A stretch of DNA of 64,000 nt from Bacteroidota bacterium (GTDB taxonomy: Bacteria; Bacteroidota; Bacteroidia; B-17B0; Aurantibacillaceae). Location of the stretch: contig JAFDYB010000007.1 in NCBI GenBank assembly GCA_018267655.1, forward strand, positions 1 to 64,000, read 5' to 3'. Shown one piece after another: positions 36,298 through 45,317 of the stretch; the stretch's first letter is position 1, and each line of letters opens with the position of its first letter. Position numbers and translations under genes: made by a program. A model generated the notes under the pieces. That model was not told the DNA's origin and searched no databases. It saw only the letters and a program-made list of their open reading frames with translations.

Positions 36298-37343
36298 TGA
36301 AACTAATATATCAAATACTCTTTTTTTGCTGTTTATTATTTATCTTTTCTTGTAAAGTTGATCCTAAAATAGCAACCCCTCTTCCTGATAATACTTTATA
36401 CGAACAAATACCACAAGGTTGGCCTACACCTGTTTATCGCTTTTCAAACAATCCCATTACAGTAAATAAATTTGTGCTAGGCAGGCAATTATTTTATGAT
36501 CCTATTTTAAGTTCCGACAACTCAATTGCCTGTGCAGATTGTCATCAGCAATTTGCTGCATTTTCAAATTTAGATCATCCGGTAAGCCACGGTGTTAACG
36601 GCTCGCTAGGAAAAAGAAATGCCCCCGCGCTTTTTAATTTAACTTGGCACCCTTTAATGATGCATGATGGTGGGATTTTATCGTTAGAACTTCAGCCATT
36701 AGCGCCAATTACGAACACGTTAGAAATGAATTTGCCCTTAACAAATGCTTGGTCTAAATTACAATCTTCTAAAAAATACCAATCACTATTTAAAGCTGCT
36801 TTTGGCGATTCAATAGTTTCAACCGAACGAGTTGAAAAATCATTTGCAATTTTTATGGCGATGATGTATTCAAACACATCGCGCTATGATTATTATAAAG
36901 CCGGAAAAAACAATGTACAATTTAATTCTTCAGAACAAAGAGGCTACACTTTATTTATTCAAAATTGCGCACAATGTCATAAAGAACCCTTATTTAGCGA
37001 TTACGCATTTAGAAATAATGGAATTGGCGTAGATCCTTATTTAAATGATATTGGGCGAGCAAAAATAACGCAGTTGCCACAAGACCAGTACAAATTTAAA
37101 ACACCCACTTTAAGAAATATTGCATTTACTAGACCTTATATGCACGATGGAAGATTTAATACATTACAAGAGTGCTTAGATCATTATACAGCCCCTGCAA
37201 CAAATACAATTAACTTAGATCCCTCTTTAGCAACTCCAATGAATTTATCGGCACAAGATAAAAATGATATTATTAATTTTTTATACACCCTTTCTGATTA
37301 TAATTTATTAAGCGATGAACGATTTGCTAACCCCAACCCTTAA
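36297..37343 (+). CDS. di-heme cytochrome c peroxidase/MbnH-like protein
   Basis: A 348-residue exported protein with a lipoprotein signal (FCCLLFIFSCKVDPK) and two CxxCH heme c sites, CADCH (79-83) and CAQCH (224-228), the arrangement of bacterial cytochrome c peroxidases and MauG/MbnH. Further family marks are LGRQLFYDPILSSDNSIACADCH, GKRNAPALFNLTW and FKTPTLRNIAFTRPYMHDGRF. Its pairing with MbnP suggests it oxidises a Trp of that partner rather than detoxifying peroxide, by analogy with characterised pairs. Translationally coupled to MbnP and overlaps the next gene by 29 bp. Confidence 0.88.
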   Translation: MKLIYQILFFCCLLFIFSCKVDPKIATPLPDNTLYEQIPQGWPTPVYRFSNNPITVNKFVLGRQLFYDPILSSDNSIACADCHQQFAAFSNLDHPVSHGVNGSLGKRNAPALFNLTWHPLMMHDGGILSLELQPLAPITNTLEMNLPLTNAWSKLQSSKKYQSLFKAAFGDSIVSTERVEKSFAIFMAMMYSNTSRYDYYKAGKNNVQFNSSEQRGYTLFIQNCAQCHKEPLFSDYAFRNNGIGVDPYLNDIGRAKITQLPQDQYKFKTPTLRNIAFTRPYMHDGRFNTLQECLDHYTAPATNTINLDPSLATPMNLSAQDKNDIINFLYTLSDYNLLSDERFANPNP

Positions 37344-37707
37344 ATGTTTTTTGTTATTGTTAGCGCCAATGACTTTACTAACTTCATGCAAAAAAAATGC
37401 AATTGGCGGAAACTCTGTGCTGCAAGGCTATGTAATGCACCACTCTAAATATATTTCAAATGCGCGTGTGTTTATAAAATTTAATGCTACTGAATTTCCG
37501 GGAACCGACACCACAAAATACGATGCTAAAGTTACAGCAAATGCAAATGGTTACTATCAAGTTAAAGTTTACCAAGGCTCTTATTATTTATACGGTTACG
37601 GATACGACTCACAAGTACAAATAAATAACGGCACCGTAACTGGCGGCCTATCTATAAAAATACGTTATAAAGAAACTATAAATACAGATGTTCCTGTAAC
37701 AGAATAA
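37315..37707 (+). CDS. small lipoprotein with a carboxypeptidase-regulatory-like fold
   Basis: A 130-residue protein with a lipoprotein signal (FLLLLAPMTLLTSCKKNAIGG, Cys about 25). The mature part reads SVLQGYVMHHSKYISNARVFIKFNATEFPGTDTTKYDAKVTANANGYYQVKVYQGSYYLYGYGYDS, a beta-sandwich pattern like the carboxypeptidase-regulatory/CarboxypepD_reg domain that often anchors or binds outside the cell. It overlaps the MbnH-like gene by 29 bp, so it belongs to the same copper-linked operon. Its role there is unknown. Confidence 0.65.
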   Translation: MNDLLTPTLKCFLLLLAPMTLLTSCKKNAIGGNSVLQGYVMHHSKYISNARVFIKFNATEFPGTDTTKYDAKVTANANGYYQVKVYQGSYYLYGYGYDSQVQINNGTVTGGLSIKIRYKETINTDVPVTE

Positions 37708-37713
37708 CTAGTG

Positions 37714-38277
37714 TTATTTTACTATTCTGTTAGTGTTAGCGTTAACAAAGGCTTTCCAAGAATTTGAGGAATTTTTATTTGATTTTTTAAATACGGAGCC
37801 TTGATTATAATGACATAGGGCAACTGCCATGGCATCAGTTGAATCGAAAAATTTAGAATCAACTTCTATTTTTAAAAGTGTTTTTATCATTTCGGCAACT
37901 TGCTCTTTACCTGCATTTCCATTACCCGTAATGCTAACTTTTACTTTTTTAGGCGAATACTCTGTAATTGGTAAATTTTTGTTTAAAGCAGCGGCAATAG
38001 CAATGCCTTGTGCACGCCCAAGCTTAAGCATTGATTGAACGTTTTTACCATAAAAAGGGGCTTCAATTGCCATTTCGGTAGGCTTATATTGGTTTATAAT
38101 AGCCGTGGTTTGTTCAAAAATTTTTTTTAAGCGATCGGCCTGATCTTCGTACTTGTCAAGTTTAACAACGCCAATGGCTATAGTTTTAAGCGATTTTTCT
38201 GCACACTCAAGCACACCATAACCCATAATTACGGTTCCGGGGTCTATTCCTAAAATAATTCTGTTTGGTTGTTGCAT
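37714..38277 (-). CDS. ruvC: crossover junction endodeoxyribonuclease RuvC
   Basis: Resolves Holliday junctions with the RuvAB complex. The 187-residue protein has the RNase H-like core: IILGIDPGTVIMGYGVLE with the first catalytic Asp (about 11), MAIEAPFYGKNVQSMLKLGRAQG with the second (Glu about 71) and DSTDAMAVALCHY with the last acidic pair (about 145-148). Length is usual plus a short C-terminal tail. Start ATG at 38277 matches the family N-terminus. It converges on the copper operon and diverges from the flippase-like gene 21 bp away. Confidence 0.95.
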   Translation of the reverse strand: MQQPNRIILGIDPGTVIMGYGVLECAEKSLKTIAIGVVKLDKYEDQADRLKKIFEQTTAIINQYKPTEMAIEAPFYGKNVQSMLKLGRAQGIAIAAALNKNLPITEYSPKKVKVSITGNGNAGKEQVAEMIKTLLKIEVDSKFFDSTDAMAVALCHYNQGSVFKKSNKNSSNSWKAFVNANTNRIVK

Positions 38278-38298
38278 AAACTGTAAATTTATGGCATT

Positions 38299-39273
38299 TT
38301 GAAAAATAAAGGCAAAATATTTTCGATACTTATTAAACTGCTAATTGGAGCATTAAGTTTTAGTTTTATTTTTATAAAGCTAAAAAATGTTTTTCATAAC
38401 GAAAATGCAACTGTAACTCTTCAAAACATACTAACGCTAAACAATATTTCTGTTTTTATTGCATGTGTTGCATTGTTCCCTTTAAATTGGGGCATTGAAA
38501 GCTATAAATGGAAATTAATAACAACTCAAATTGAAAGCATAAGTTTTTTAACAGCAACAAAATCGGTTTACAGTGGCGTTTGTCTTGGTAACATGGCGCC
38601 TGGCAGAGCAACAGAGTTTATAGCAAAAGTATTTTATTTTAAAAACGAAAACAGACCTAAAATAACCCTCTTACATTTTGTTAATGGTTTGTTTCAGCTC
38701 AGTATTACCATTTTATTTGGCATAACATCTTTTTTATTTTTTTCAAAAATTTATTTACTCTCTCAAGCCTTAGTTTATACTGTATTTGGTGTTAGCGCAG
38801 TTTTATGTTTATTATTTATAATAGTACTCTTAAAAATCAATTATTTTTTACCATTTATCGAAACAAAAATATTAAAGCGAAATCATATCGAAAATATAAA
38901 TTTTAAATTTAACATCTCGCTCCTAATAAAATTATTTATACTTTCGCTTATAAGATATTTAGTATTTATAATTCAATTTTTACTGTTGGTAAAAGTATTT
39001 GGATGCGATACATTAAGCGTTGATTTAATTTCCGGAATTTGTATTTATTTTTTACTTACAACTGTTATACCAATGTTTAGTTTTATTGAAGCTGCTGTTA
39101 GAGCGGCTATTGGGCTCGTTGTATTTGGCGGAAATGATTTAAATGAATTTTCAGTCATTTTTATTACAACTTCGTTATGGCTAATTAACATTGTTTTTCC
39201 AAGCATAATTGGTTATTTTTTGCTACTACGATTAAATTTTAATTTTAATTTTTTTAAAAAGAAAAAAAAATGA
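38299..39273 (+). CDS. lysylphosphatidylglycerol synthase-TM/flippase-like membrane protein
   Basis: A 324-residue polytopic protein, about eight hydrophobic spans, from a TTG start that fits the usual short basic N-terminus (MKNKGKIFSILIKLLIGALSFSFIFIKL). The fold resembles the UPF0104 / LPG_synthase_TM family (WGIESYKWKLIT, GNMAPGRATEFIAKVFYF, PMFSFIEAAVRAAIGLVVFG). Members move or modify lipids, or act with glycosyltransferases. The glycosyltransferase at 39270 overlaps it by 4 bp, suggesting a coupled pair for a glycolipid or polyisoprenyl-sugar step. Substrate unknown. Confidence 0.8.
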   Translation: MKNKGKIFSILIKLLIGALSFSFIFIKLKNVFHNENATVTLQNILTLNNISVFIACVALFPLNWGIESYKWKLITTQIESISFLTATKSVYSGVCLGNMAPGRATEFIAKVFYFKNENRPKITLLHFVNGLFQLSITILFGITSFLFFSKIYLLSQALVYTVFGVSAVLCLLFIIVLLKINYFLPFIETKILKRNHIENINFKFNISLLIKLFILSLIRYLVFIIQFLLLVKVFGCDTLSVDLISGICIYFLLTTVIPMFSFIEAAVRAAIGLVVFGGNDLNEFSVIFITTSLWLINIVFPSIIGYFLLLRLNFNFNFFKKKKK

Positions 39274-40397
39274 CAGTATTGTTTTCATTTTTCTTATTGA
39301 TTTTAGTAATTTATATTTTTTTTCTTGTTTACTATGCAATTGGATTTGTTAGTCACAAAACAGAGTTTCAAAATAACGAAAAAGATGAGCCAATTGGAGT
39401 AAGCGTAATTATATGTGCCCATAATGAGGCGGCGCATATAGGCAAATGTTTGTCTGAAATACTAAAACAAAATTATGATTTTTCTAAAGTTCAAATCATT
39501 GTAATTAATGATGCCAGCAATGACAAAACGCCACTGATAGCAGAACATATACTCAAAAATTCAAAAACCGAATACATTGTAATTTCTAATAAAATTAAAA
39601 AAGGGAAAAAGAAAAGCATTACAATGGCCGTTAAACAATATGTTAAATATACTAATATTATTTTGCGCGATGCCGACACGCATACCTACTCAACATTGTG
39701 GTTAGCCTGTATGACAAGAAAATTAAGTAAAGGCGATAAGTCTTTTATAATAGGGCCATTAGGCCTCAGCAACAATTTTGGATTATTGTGGGCGATGCAG
39801 GTAATTGAGCAAATAATTTTAGGTATTATCACATGCGGCTCTTCAAAATTTAAAAAAGCCTTTTTGTGTAACGGTGCAAATTTAGCTTTTACTAAATCAG
39901 TATTTAATGAAACATTAGGCTATAATAATCATATTAATATTGAAGGCGGCGATGACGTTCTTTTTTTAGAAGATGTAAAACGACTTAATGACGTAAAGAT
40001 ATCGTATCTAAAATCTCAATCTGCCATGGTTTACACTTATCCTCAAAAAAATTTAAGTAAATTAATACATCAACGAGTTAGATGGGCGCATAAATTTAAA
40101 TTTAACCCTAACCCTATTAATACTATTTTAGGTGCAATTGTGCTGATTACTAATATGATTTTTCTTTTTTGTCTAATTTATAGCTTTTTTGTGCCCAAAA
40201 ACACCGGCATTTGCCTAATTTTTATTTTAACAAAATTGTTTTTTGATTTCTTATTACTATTTTTAGGCTTGCGTTTTTTTAAATACCGTATAGTATTATT
40301 TTTTTATTTGCCATTGGCTTTAATTTATCCAATATATGCAATAATAGTAGGTGTACTTTCTGTGTTTAAAAAAGTAAATTATAAAAGTGTTTTTTAA
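39270..40397 (+). CDS. membrane-anchored family 2 glycosyltransferase
   Basis: A 375-residue GT-A glycosyltransferase: an N-terminal membrane span (TVLFSFFLLILVIYIFFLVYYAI), the GT2 core from about 45 (VSVIICAHNEAAHIGKCLSEIL, IIVINDASNDKT, and ILRDADTH with the DxD metal site), the LFLEDVKRL acceptor region, QHQRVRWAHKF-like QxxRW (HQRVRWAHKF about 269-278), and two or three C-terminal spans. Coupled by 4-bp overlap to the flippase-like gene and overlapping the permease gene by 11 bp. Confidence 0.88.
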   Translation: MTVLFSFFLLILVIYIFFLVYYAIGFVSHKTEFQNNEKDEPIGVSVIICAHNEAAHIGKCLSEILKQNYDFSKVQIIVINDASNDKTPLIAEHILKNSKTEYIVISNKIKKGKKKSITMAVKQYVKYTNIILRDADTHTYSTLWLACMTRKLSKGDKSFIIGPLGLSNNFGLLWAMQVIEQIILGIITCGSSKFKKAFLCNGANLAFTKSVFNETLGYNNHINIEGGDDVLFLEDVKRLNDVKISYLKSQSAMVYTYPQKNLSKLIHQRVRWAHKFKFNPNPINTILGAIVLITNMIFLFCLIYSFFVPKNTGICLIFILTKLFFDFLLLFLGLRFFKYRIVLFFYLPLALIYPIYAIIVGVLSVFKKVNYKSVF

Positions 40398-41646
40398 AAA
40401 GAAGAAAATAGACTTTGAGTCAGAGAATTTAAGCGCCCAAACATGGCGGCGTTTTAAAAAAAGTAAACTATCAATGTTTGGCTTGTTTGTTATTGTAATT
40501 TCTTGTGTCATTTCAATTTTAGGATATACAATTACTCCAGACGATACGCCATTTGCAAACGATCAAAAGCCAGAATTAAACATTAAAGCACCTGGTTTTT
40601 CGGTTAATTTTTTAATGGTTAAAATAAACGATGCCGAAATTCATAATAATTTTTTTCACACTATGATATTTGGAAAAAGAGAAGAACAAACCACTTACTC
40701 TATTTTCGATTATTCTTTTAAAAATGACAGCCTAACTGTTGAAGAATATACAGGCTCAAACCCAAATAAAGGGCCTAAAATTTCATTCAATATTGCCGAT
40801 GTGGTTTATAATATAGATGAACGCTATCCTATTGTTTATAATAAAGCATTAAATCATGTTACATTTTATGAATCAAATAACAGTACAAAAATTGTAAAAA
40901 CAATTGATGAACTTAGGCAAGAGCTTGTGAAAAATCATATTGTAAAAAAGAAATATTTATTAGGTACTGACCAACTTGGCCGCGATTTATTAAGCAGATT
41001 ACTAATAGGAACCAGAATTAGTTTAAGCGTTGGTTTAGTTTCAGTAATAATTTCTGTGTTTATTGGTATTTTTTTAGGAGCTGTGGCGGGCTTTTACCGC
41101 GGTAAAATTGATAGTGCTATCATGTGGTTAATTAATGTTGTGTGGAGTATTCCAACCTTGTTATTAGTAATTGCCATTACCTTGGTGTTAGGCAAAGGCA
41201 TTTTTATTGTGTTTATTGCTGTTGGGCTAACAATGTGGGTTGAAGTAGCCCGTATCGTGCGTGGGCAAATATTAAGCATACGCGAAACAGAATTTGTTGA
41301 AGCCGGCAGAGCATTAGGTTTTAATAATATGCGAATTATTATGCGCCATATTTTACCAAATGTAATGGGGCCTGTTGTTGTAATGGCAGCTAGTAATTTT
41401 GCGTCGGCAATTTTAACTGAAGCCGGCTTAAGTTTTTTAGGCATTGGCGCACAACCACCGGTACCAAGTTGGGGCGAAATGATTAGCACGCACCATGGTT
41501 ACATATTAATGGACAAAGCTTATTTAGCATTTATACCCGGTGCTGCTATTATGTTATTGGTATTAGCCTTTATGTTAGTTGGTAATGGTTTACGCGATGC
41601 GCTAGACTCGCGCTCACTTGATGATACGCCAATATCAATTGGATAA
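40387..41646 (+). CDS. ABC transporter permease, OppC/DppC type
   Basis: A 419-residue permease from a GTG start. An OppC_N-like cytoplasmic N-terminus (SENLSAQTWRRFKKSKLSMFGLFVIVISCVIS) is followed by a periplasmic insertion of about 130 residues, then the BPD_transp_1 core with five or so spans and the EAA loop EAGRALGFNNMRIIMRHILPNVMGP (about 300-325) that docks with the ATPase. Such permeases import peptides or nickel, or in Bacteroidota export or handle unknown substrates. No solute-binding protein or ATPase is adjacent, so the other subunits must be elsewhere. Confidence 0.88.
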   Translation: MFFKKKKIDFESENLSAQTWRRFKKSKLSMFGLFVIVISCVISILGYTITPDDTPFANDQKPELNIKAPGFSVNFLMVKINDAEIHNNFFHTMIFGKREEQTTYSIFDYSFKNDSLTVEEYTGSNPNKGPKISFNIADVVYNIDERYPIVYNKALNHVTFYESNNSTKIVKTIDELRQELVKNHIVKKKYLLGTDQLGRDLLSRLLIGTRISLSVGLVSVIISVFIGIFLGAVAGFYRGKIDSAIMWLINVVWSIPTLLLVIAITLVLGKGIFIVFIAVGLTMWVEVARIVRGQILSIRETEFVEAGRALGFNNMRIIMRHILPNVMGPVVVMAASNFASAILTEAGLSFLGIGAQPPVPSWGEMISTHHGYILMDKAYLAFIPGAAIMLLVLAFMLVGNGLRDALDSRSLDDTPISIG

Positions 41647-41683
41647 TGTCTTAAATTGTATTCGTTTTTATTCTCTATGCATT

Positions 41684-43756
41684 TTAATTAATAGATTTTC
41701 CTAAAAAATCAAGCATTATAAGCTCTTCTAATGTGTAACGTTTACCTTCTACAAAAGCAACAATCCACGCATCTGTTTGCCCTTTTGCAATTGCTTTTTG
41801 GCGTTGTGCTTCAGCTTCTTTTATTGTATTAAATTGCAATTGTGTAAAACGAGTTATGCCGTCGGGATAATCAACTATTTCTGGCTTACCATATTGAGTT
41901 AAATGGCTATAGTTATAATTTTTAGGGTGACGATAAGCTGCAATTTGAACTTTGAAAATTAATTTTTTTGCACAATAATTACCTGCTGTTTCTATTAATT
42001 GCTTATAAACTTCAGGATTGTTTAATGATTTTCCTTTTAAAATGCTAAAGTCTGGTAATGGTACGTTTGTATTGCAAGGTGTATTTTCAGTTTTATCGGC
42101 GCTGTTTGTCGTTGAGTTTTCAGTTGTTTTATTGTTATTAGCTGCTAATGTATTACTCAATTTTGCTTGCGAGTACAAGTAAAAGTCTTTTTTACTTTCC
42201 ATGTACTTATCTAAATTTTCTAAGTCTAAGTCTTCGCTTACTGGCTCAAATCCTTCTGCTGATACCTTAATATTATACACTGCACCCGGACTGAGCGCTA
42301 ACATATACTTACCATCTTCTTTATCACTGGTTATAGGATCAATTTTTTCTTTTTGAATTATTTTAGTAATTTCTATTTTGGCTTGAACCGGTTTATCATC
42401 GCCATAAATAACGCCTTTTAATAAAGCTATAACTGGCTTATCACCTAATATACCCGGTGTTACTTGGTAAATATCTTGTCCGCCTAAACCACCAGATCCC
42501 CCCCTATCACTACTAAAAAATCCCTTATCACCTTTTGAGTTTATAACATAATACCTATCGTCTTCGGTTGTATTTAGTGGCAGTCCCATGCTTGAAGGTT
42601 TTAACCACTCGTTATCACGTTTAACTGTGTACATTATATCGTAGCCACCTATGCTTTGGTGTCCTTTACTGCTAAAAAATAAAGTTATTCCGTCGGGGTG
42701 GATGAATGGAGCGTCGTCATCGTAAGGTGTATTTATTGAGGGGCCCATGTTTTTTGCCTCTCCCCAATCGCCGTCAATTTTTTGACTAACCCAAATATCT
42801 CTACCGCCTAAACCACCCGGCCGTTCGCTGGCAAAATACAAAGATTTTCCATCTGCAGAAATAGAACATGAGCCTTCCCAAAAATCAACTGAATTAATGT
42901 TTTTATTTAAAGGTTTGGGTTTTGTAAATTCTTTTCCTTCAAGAGTTGATACATAAATGTCGCCGGGGTTTTTAGTATCACTAATATACACAAAAAGAAG
43001 CTTACCATCAGGTGAAACAGAAATTGCCGCATCATTTCCTTTCGTGTTTACAGAAGTAACTGATTTTGGCTCTGCCCAAGTTGAATCGGGAAGTTTATAT
43101 GTAACATAAACTTCCTCTAAATATTTCCCGTTTTTTTCGTCTGGTTCAAGCTTCCCGTTTTGTTTACCACCTAAACTCTTTTTCCCTCTGTAGGTAAAAA
43201 ACATTATGCTTTCATCGGTAGTAATGCAGGGAACATATTCATCTTCCTCTGTGTTTACAGGCTTTCCTATGTTGGTAATATTTGCTATCACTTTATTGTT
43301 AATTAACTCTTTCCCGTTTGCACAATTTTTTAATGTTAGCTCGGCATCTTTTTTATAATCAAAATCATCTTGCGGTTTAAAACTATTTATGTTGGCCAAA
43401 AAACCTTCTAATAAGGGAATTGCTTCATCAAATTTATAATTTACATGATAGGCTTTCCCTAAATAATAGTCATATAAAGGATTTTTTGTTTTGCTTTTTA
43501 GTTCTGTAAAAACTTCAATTGCTCTGTCCTTTTTTTCGGCAAATCGAATACAGCAAATACCCAGCTTTTCTTTATAATCAATGTTTTTAGGGTATTTTGC
43601 CGACAATTGATCAAAGGCTGTATAAGCTTCTGCATATTGCGCATAATTAAGCAAGTCGTATGCGTTTTGCTCTAACTCGTCTTTACGTTGAGCAAAAATA
43701 TTAAGCGCTTGACTTATAAAAATTAATATCAAAAAGGGTTTTAATATTTTTTGCAT
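41684..43756 (-). CDS. envelope protein with TPR, PD40 beta-propeller and SPOR-like C-terminus
   Basis: A 690-residue exported protein (signal 1-22, ending IFAQ). After TPR-like helices (about 25-130) come six or so PD40/WD40-like blades (for example AISVSPDGKLLFVYIS, GSCSISADGKSLYFASERPGGLGGRDIWVS, DDAPFIHPDGITLFFSSKGHQSIGGYDIMY), a carboxypeptidase-regulatory-like region (about 435-520), a Thr/Asn-rich linker and a SPOR-like segment at the end (FKVQIAAYRHPKNYNYSHL). The layout recalls type IX secretion protein PorE and OmpA-family relatives, but the OmpA peptidoglycan domain is missing and SPOR replaces it. A role in cell-envelope or T9SS architecture is plausible, not shown. Confidence 0.8.
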   Translation of the reverse strand: MQKILKPFLILIFISQALNIFAQRKDELEQNAYDLLNYAQYAEAYTAFDQLSAKYPKNIDYKEKLGICCIRFAEKKDRAIEVFTELKSKTKNPLYDYYLGKAYHVNYKFDEAIPLLEGFLANINSFKPQDDFDYKKDAELTLKNCANGKELINNKVIANITNIGKPVNTEEDEYVPCITTDESIMFFTYRGKKSLGGKQNGKLEPDEKNGKYLEEVYVTYKLPDSTWAEPKSVTSVNTKGNDAAISVSPDGKLLFVYISDTKNPGDIYVSTLEGKEFTKPKPLNKNINSVDFWEGSCSISADGKSLYFASERPGGLGGRDIWVSQKIDGDWGEAKNMGPSINTPYDDDAPFIHPDGITLFFSSKGHQSIGGYDIMYTVKRDNEWLKPSSMGLPLNTTEDDRYYVINSKGDKGFFSSDRGGSGGLGGQDIYQVTPGILGDKPVIALLKGVIYGDDKPVQAKIEITKIIQKEKIDPITSDKEDGKYMLALSPGAVYNIKVSAEGFEPVSEDLDLENLDKYMESKKDFYLYSQAKLSNTLAANNNKTTENSTTNSADKTENTPCNTNVPLPDFSILKGKSLNNPEVYKQLIETAGNYCAKKLIFKVQIAAYRHPKNYNYSHLTQYGKPEIVDYPDGITRFTQLQFNTIKEAEAQRQKAIAKGQTDAWIVAFVEGKRYTLEELIMLDFLGKSIN

Positions 43757-43819
43757 TTTAAATTATTTTATTTAATAAATCTCATAAAATAATTAGCGCG
43801 TTTTAATAGTGTTTGGTAA

Positions 43820-43850
43820 AACTTATTAAACACGATATGTTTAATAAGTT
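43820..43850. repeat. perfect 13-bp inverted repeat
   Basis: Left arm AACTTATTAAACA (43820-43832) and right arm TGTTTAATAAGTT (43838-43850) are exact reverse complements around a 5-base spacer. It lies between the PD40/SPOR gene start and the DUF3078 gene stop. It could be the terminator of the latter or an operator for the former. Confidence 0.6.
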
Positions 43851-43955
43851 CTACACTCTTTTATGCAAAAAAACAGTTGCTGTCTTAAGATAGCTTTTAC
43901 TTCTGTATTAGAGTAAACACGCCTTTAACAAGGCATCTTAACTCTCTTTTAAATC

Positions 43956-44882
43956 TTAAAATTTATACCCAAAGCCTATGGCTATGGTGCTTAACAATTG
44001 TAAGCGAGGGCCCGAATTGCCCGGTAAAATTGCTCTATCGTCATAGTACATTTGCGAAATAAAATTGGCTGTAAAAAATTTGTTTATTTTAAATGTAACT
44101 AAGTTGTTAAACACAACCACCATGTTTTGTGGGTGATCAATATAATTAGAAAAGACGTCTAAATATGAATCGAGATTAATATTTTTTACGATATCTTTCT
44201 TAAATTTTAAAACTAATCTACCTCCAATTCCGTAGGTAACTGTTTTTCCGGTTCCGGGTATAGGGTTGCCATTGGCATCTTTAATTGCTTTAGTTGCACC
44301 AAAAGCGCCCATATCGGCTAAATATTGACGGTTAACAATAACTGCACGCCCGGCAAGTGGCGAAATAAATGCCGAAAAATATGAAACGGGTTTATAATCA
44401 AAACCCAGCGCCAGTTGTATAATAGCAGGAGAAAAAAAATCTGAGATGGCACGCCCGGCAATTGAATCGCCTACGTAATTATAACCTGGCGCAAGTTGCG
44501 ACCTAAAATCGGCTTGTGCTGCATAATACCAATGTTTACCAAAAGCATCTACATTAAACCGTGACAAGGCAAAGAGCTGATCGATATTTTTGCGAAATAA
44601 CTTATTAAATCCAGGCCGAATTATTCCATATTGAGCGTCAAATTTATTATCCCACACAATTTTTCCTTTTGTGTAAGTGGCTTGCCCATTTAATATTGCT
44701 GTTAGGGTAATGTTATTTTGGCCTCCGCCACCCCAATTGTCAAGAGCAGTTTGGCTAAAATTTAATCCAAAAAAACCACTTGTTTTCCAGCTGGTATCTT
44801 TTTTGGCAATTGTAGCAGAATCTTTGTTTTGGGCAATAGTAATGTTAGTTAAAAACAATAGTAATAGCACACCTTTTTTCAT
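43956..44882 (-). CDS. DUF3078 outer-membrane protein
   Basis: A 308-residue protein with a signal peptide (KKGVLLLLFLTNITIAQ) and a barrel body: WKTSGFFGLNFSQTALDNWGGGGQNNITLTAILNGQATYTKGK at the N-terminus is the signature of the DUF3078 family, common in Bacteroidota and of unknown function. Alternating hydrophobic strands and a terminal GFGYKF support an outer-membrane barrel. It stands alone as a single gene with no clear operon. Confidence 0.85.
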   Translation of the reverse strand: MKKGVLLLLFLTNITIAQNKDSATIAKKDTSWKTSGFFGLNFSQTALDNWGGGGQNNITLTAILNGQATYTKGKIVWDNKFDAQYGIIRPGFNKLFRKNIDQLFALSRFNVDAFGKHWYYAAQADFRSQLAPGYNYVGDSIAGRAISDFFSPAIIQLALGFDYKPVSYFSAFISPLAGRAVIVNRQYLADMGAFGATKAIKDANGNPIPGTGKTVTYGIGGRLVLKFKKDIVKNINLDSYLDVFSNYIDHPQNMVVVFNNLVTFKINKFFTANFISQMYYDDRAILPGNSGPRLQLLSTIAIGFGYKF

Positions 44883-44917
44883 AAAAGTTTAATATAAATA
44901 AAATTAAATTTGGTTAA

Positions 44918-45295
44918 TTATTTTTTTAGTAAGTCGCGGATTTCTGTCAGTAATTTTTCTTGATTACTTGGTTCAGGTGGAGCTGCGGGTGCTTCGTCTT
45001 TCTTTTTCATAGCAGCATTCATCCCTTTTATTATCATAAAAAGTACAAAAGCTATTACTAAAAACGAAATTACAGAGGCAATAAATTTACCAAGTAACAT
45101 TCCTCCCGGTTTCCACGATGCTAAATCTTCGGCACCTGCTGCTTTAAGGGCAGGCTGAAGCATAATTGGTGTGATGATGTCTGCAACTAATGAGTTAACA
45201 ATTGCGCCAAAAGCACCACCAATAATAACCCCTACTGCAAGGTCAACTACATTGCCTCGCATAATAAAATCTTTAAATTCTTTCGATAATCCCAT
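44918..45295 (-). CDS. mscL: large-conductance mechanosensitive channel
   Basis: A 125-residue pentameric channel that opens on membrane stretch in osmotic downshift. The first helix is EFKDFIMRGNVVDLAVGVIIGGAFGAIVNSLVADIITPIM, followed by the periplasmic loop (LQPALKAAGAEDLASWKPGG) and the second helix (GKFIASVISFLVIAFVLFMIIKGMNA), ending in a charged cytoplasmic bundle (EIRDLLKK). Length and sequence are canonical. It is followed at 23 bp by queA on the same strand, upstream. Confidence 0.97.
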   Translation of the reverse strand: MGLSKEFKDFIMRGNVVDLAVGVIIGGAFGAIVNSLVADIITPIMLQPALKAAGAEDLASWKPGGMLLGKFIASVISFLVIAFVLFMIIKGMNAAMKKKDEAPAAPPEPSNQEKLLTEIRDLLKK

Positions 45296-45317
45296 AATGT
45301 TTGTTTGTTTGTTTCAC

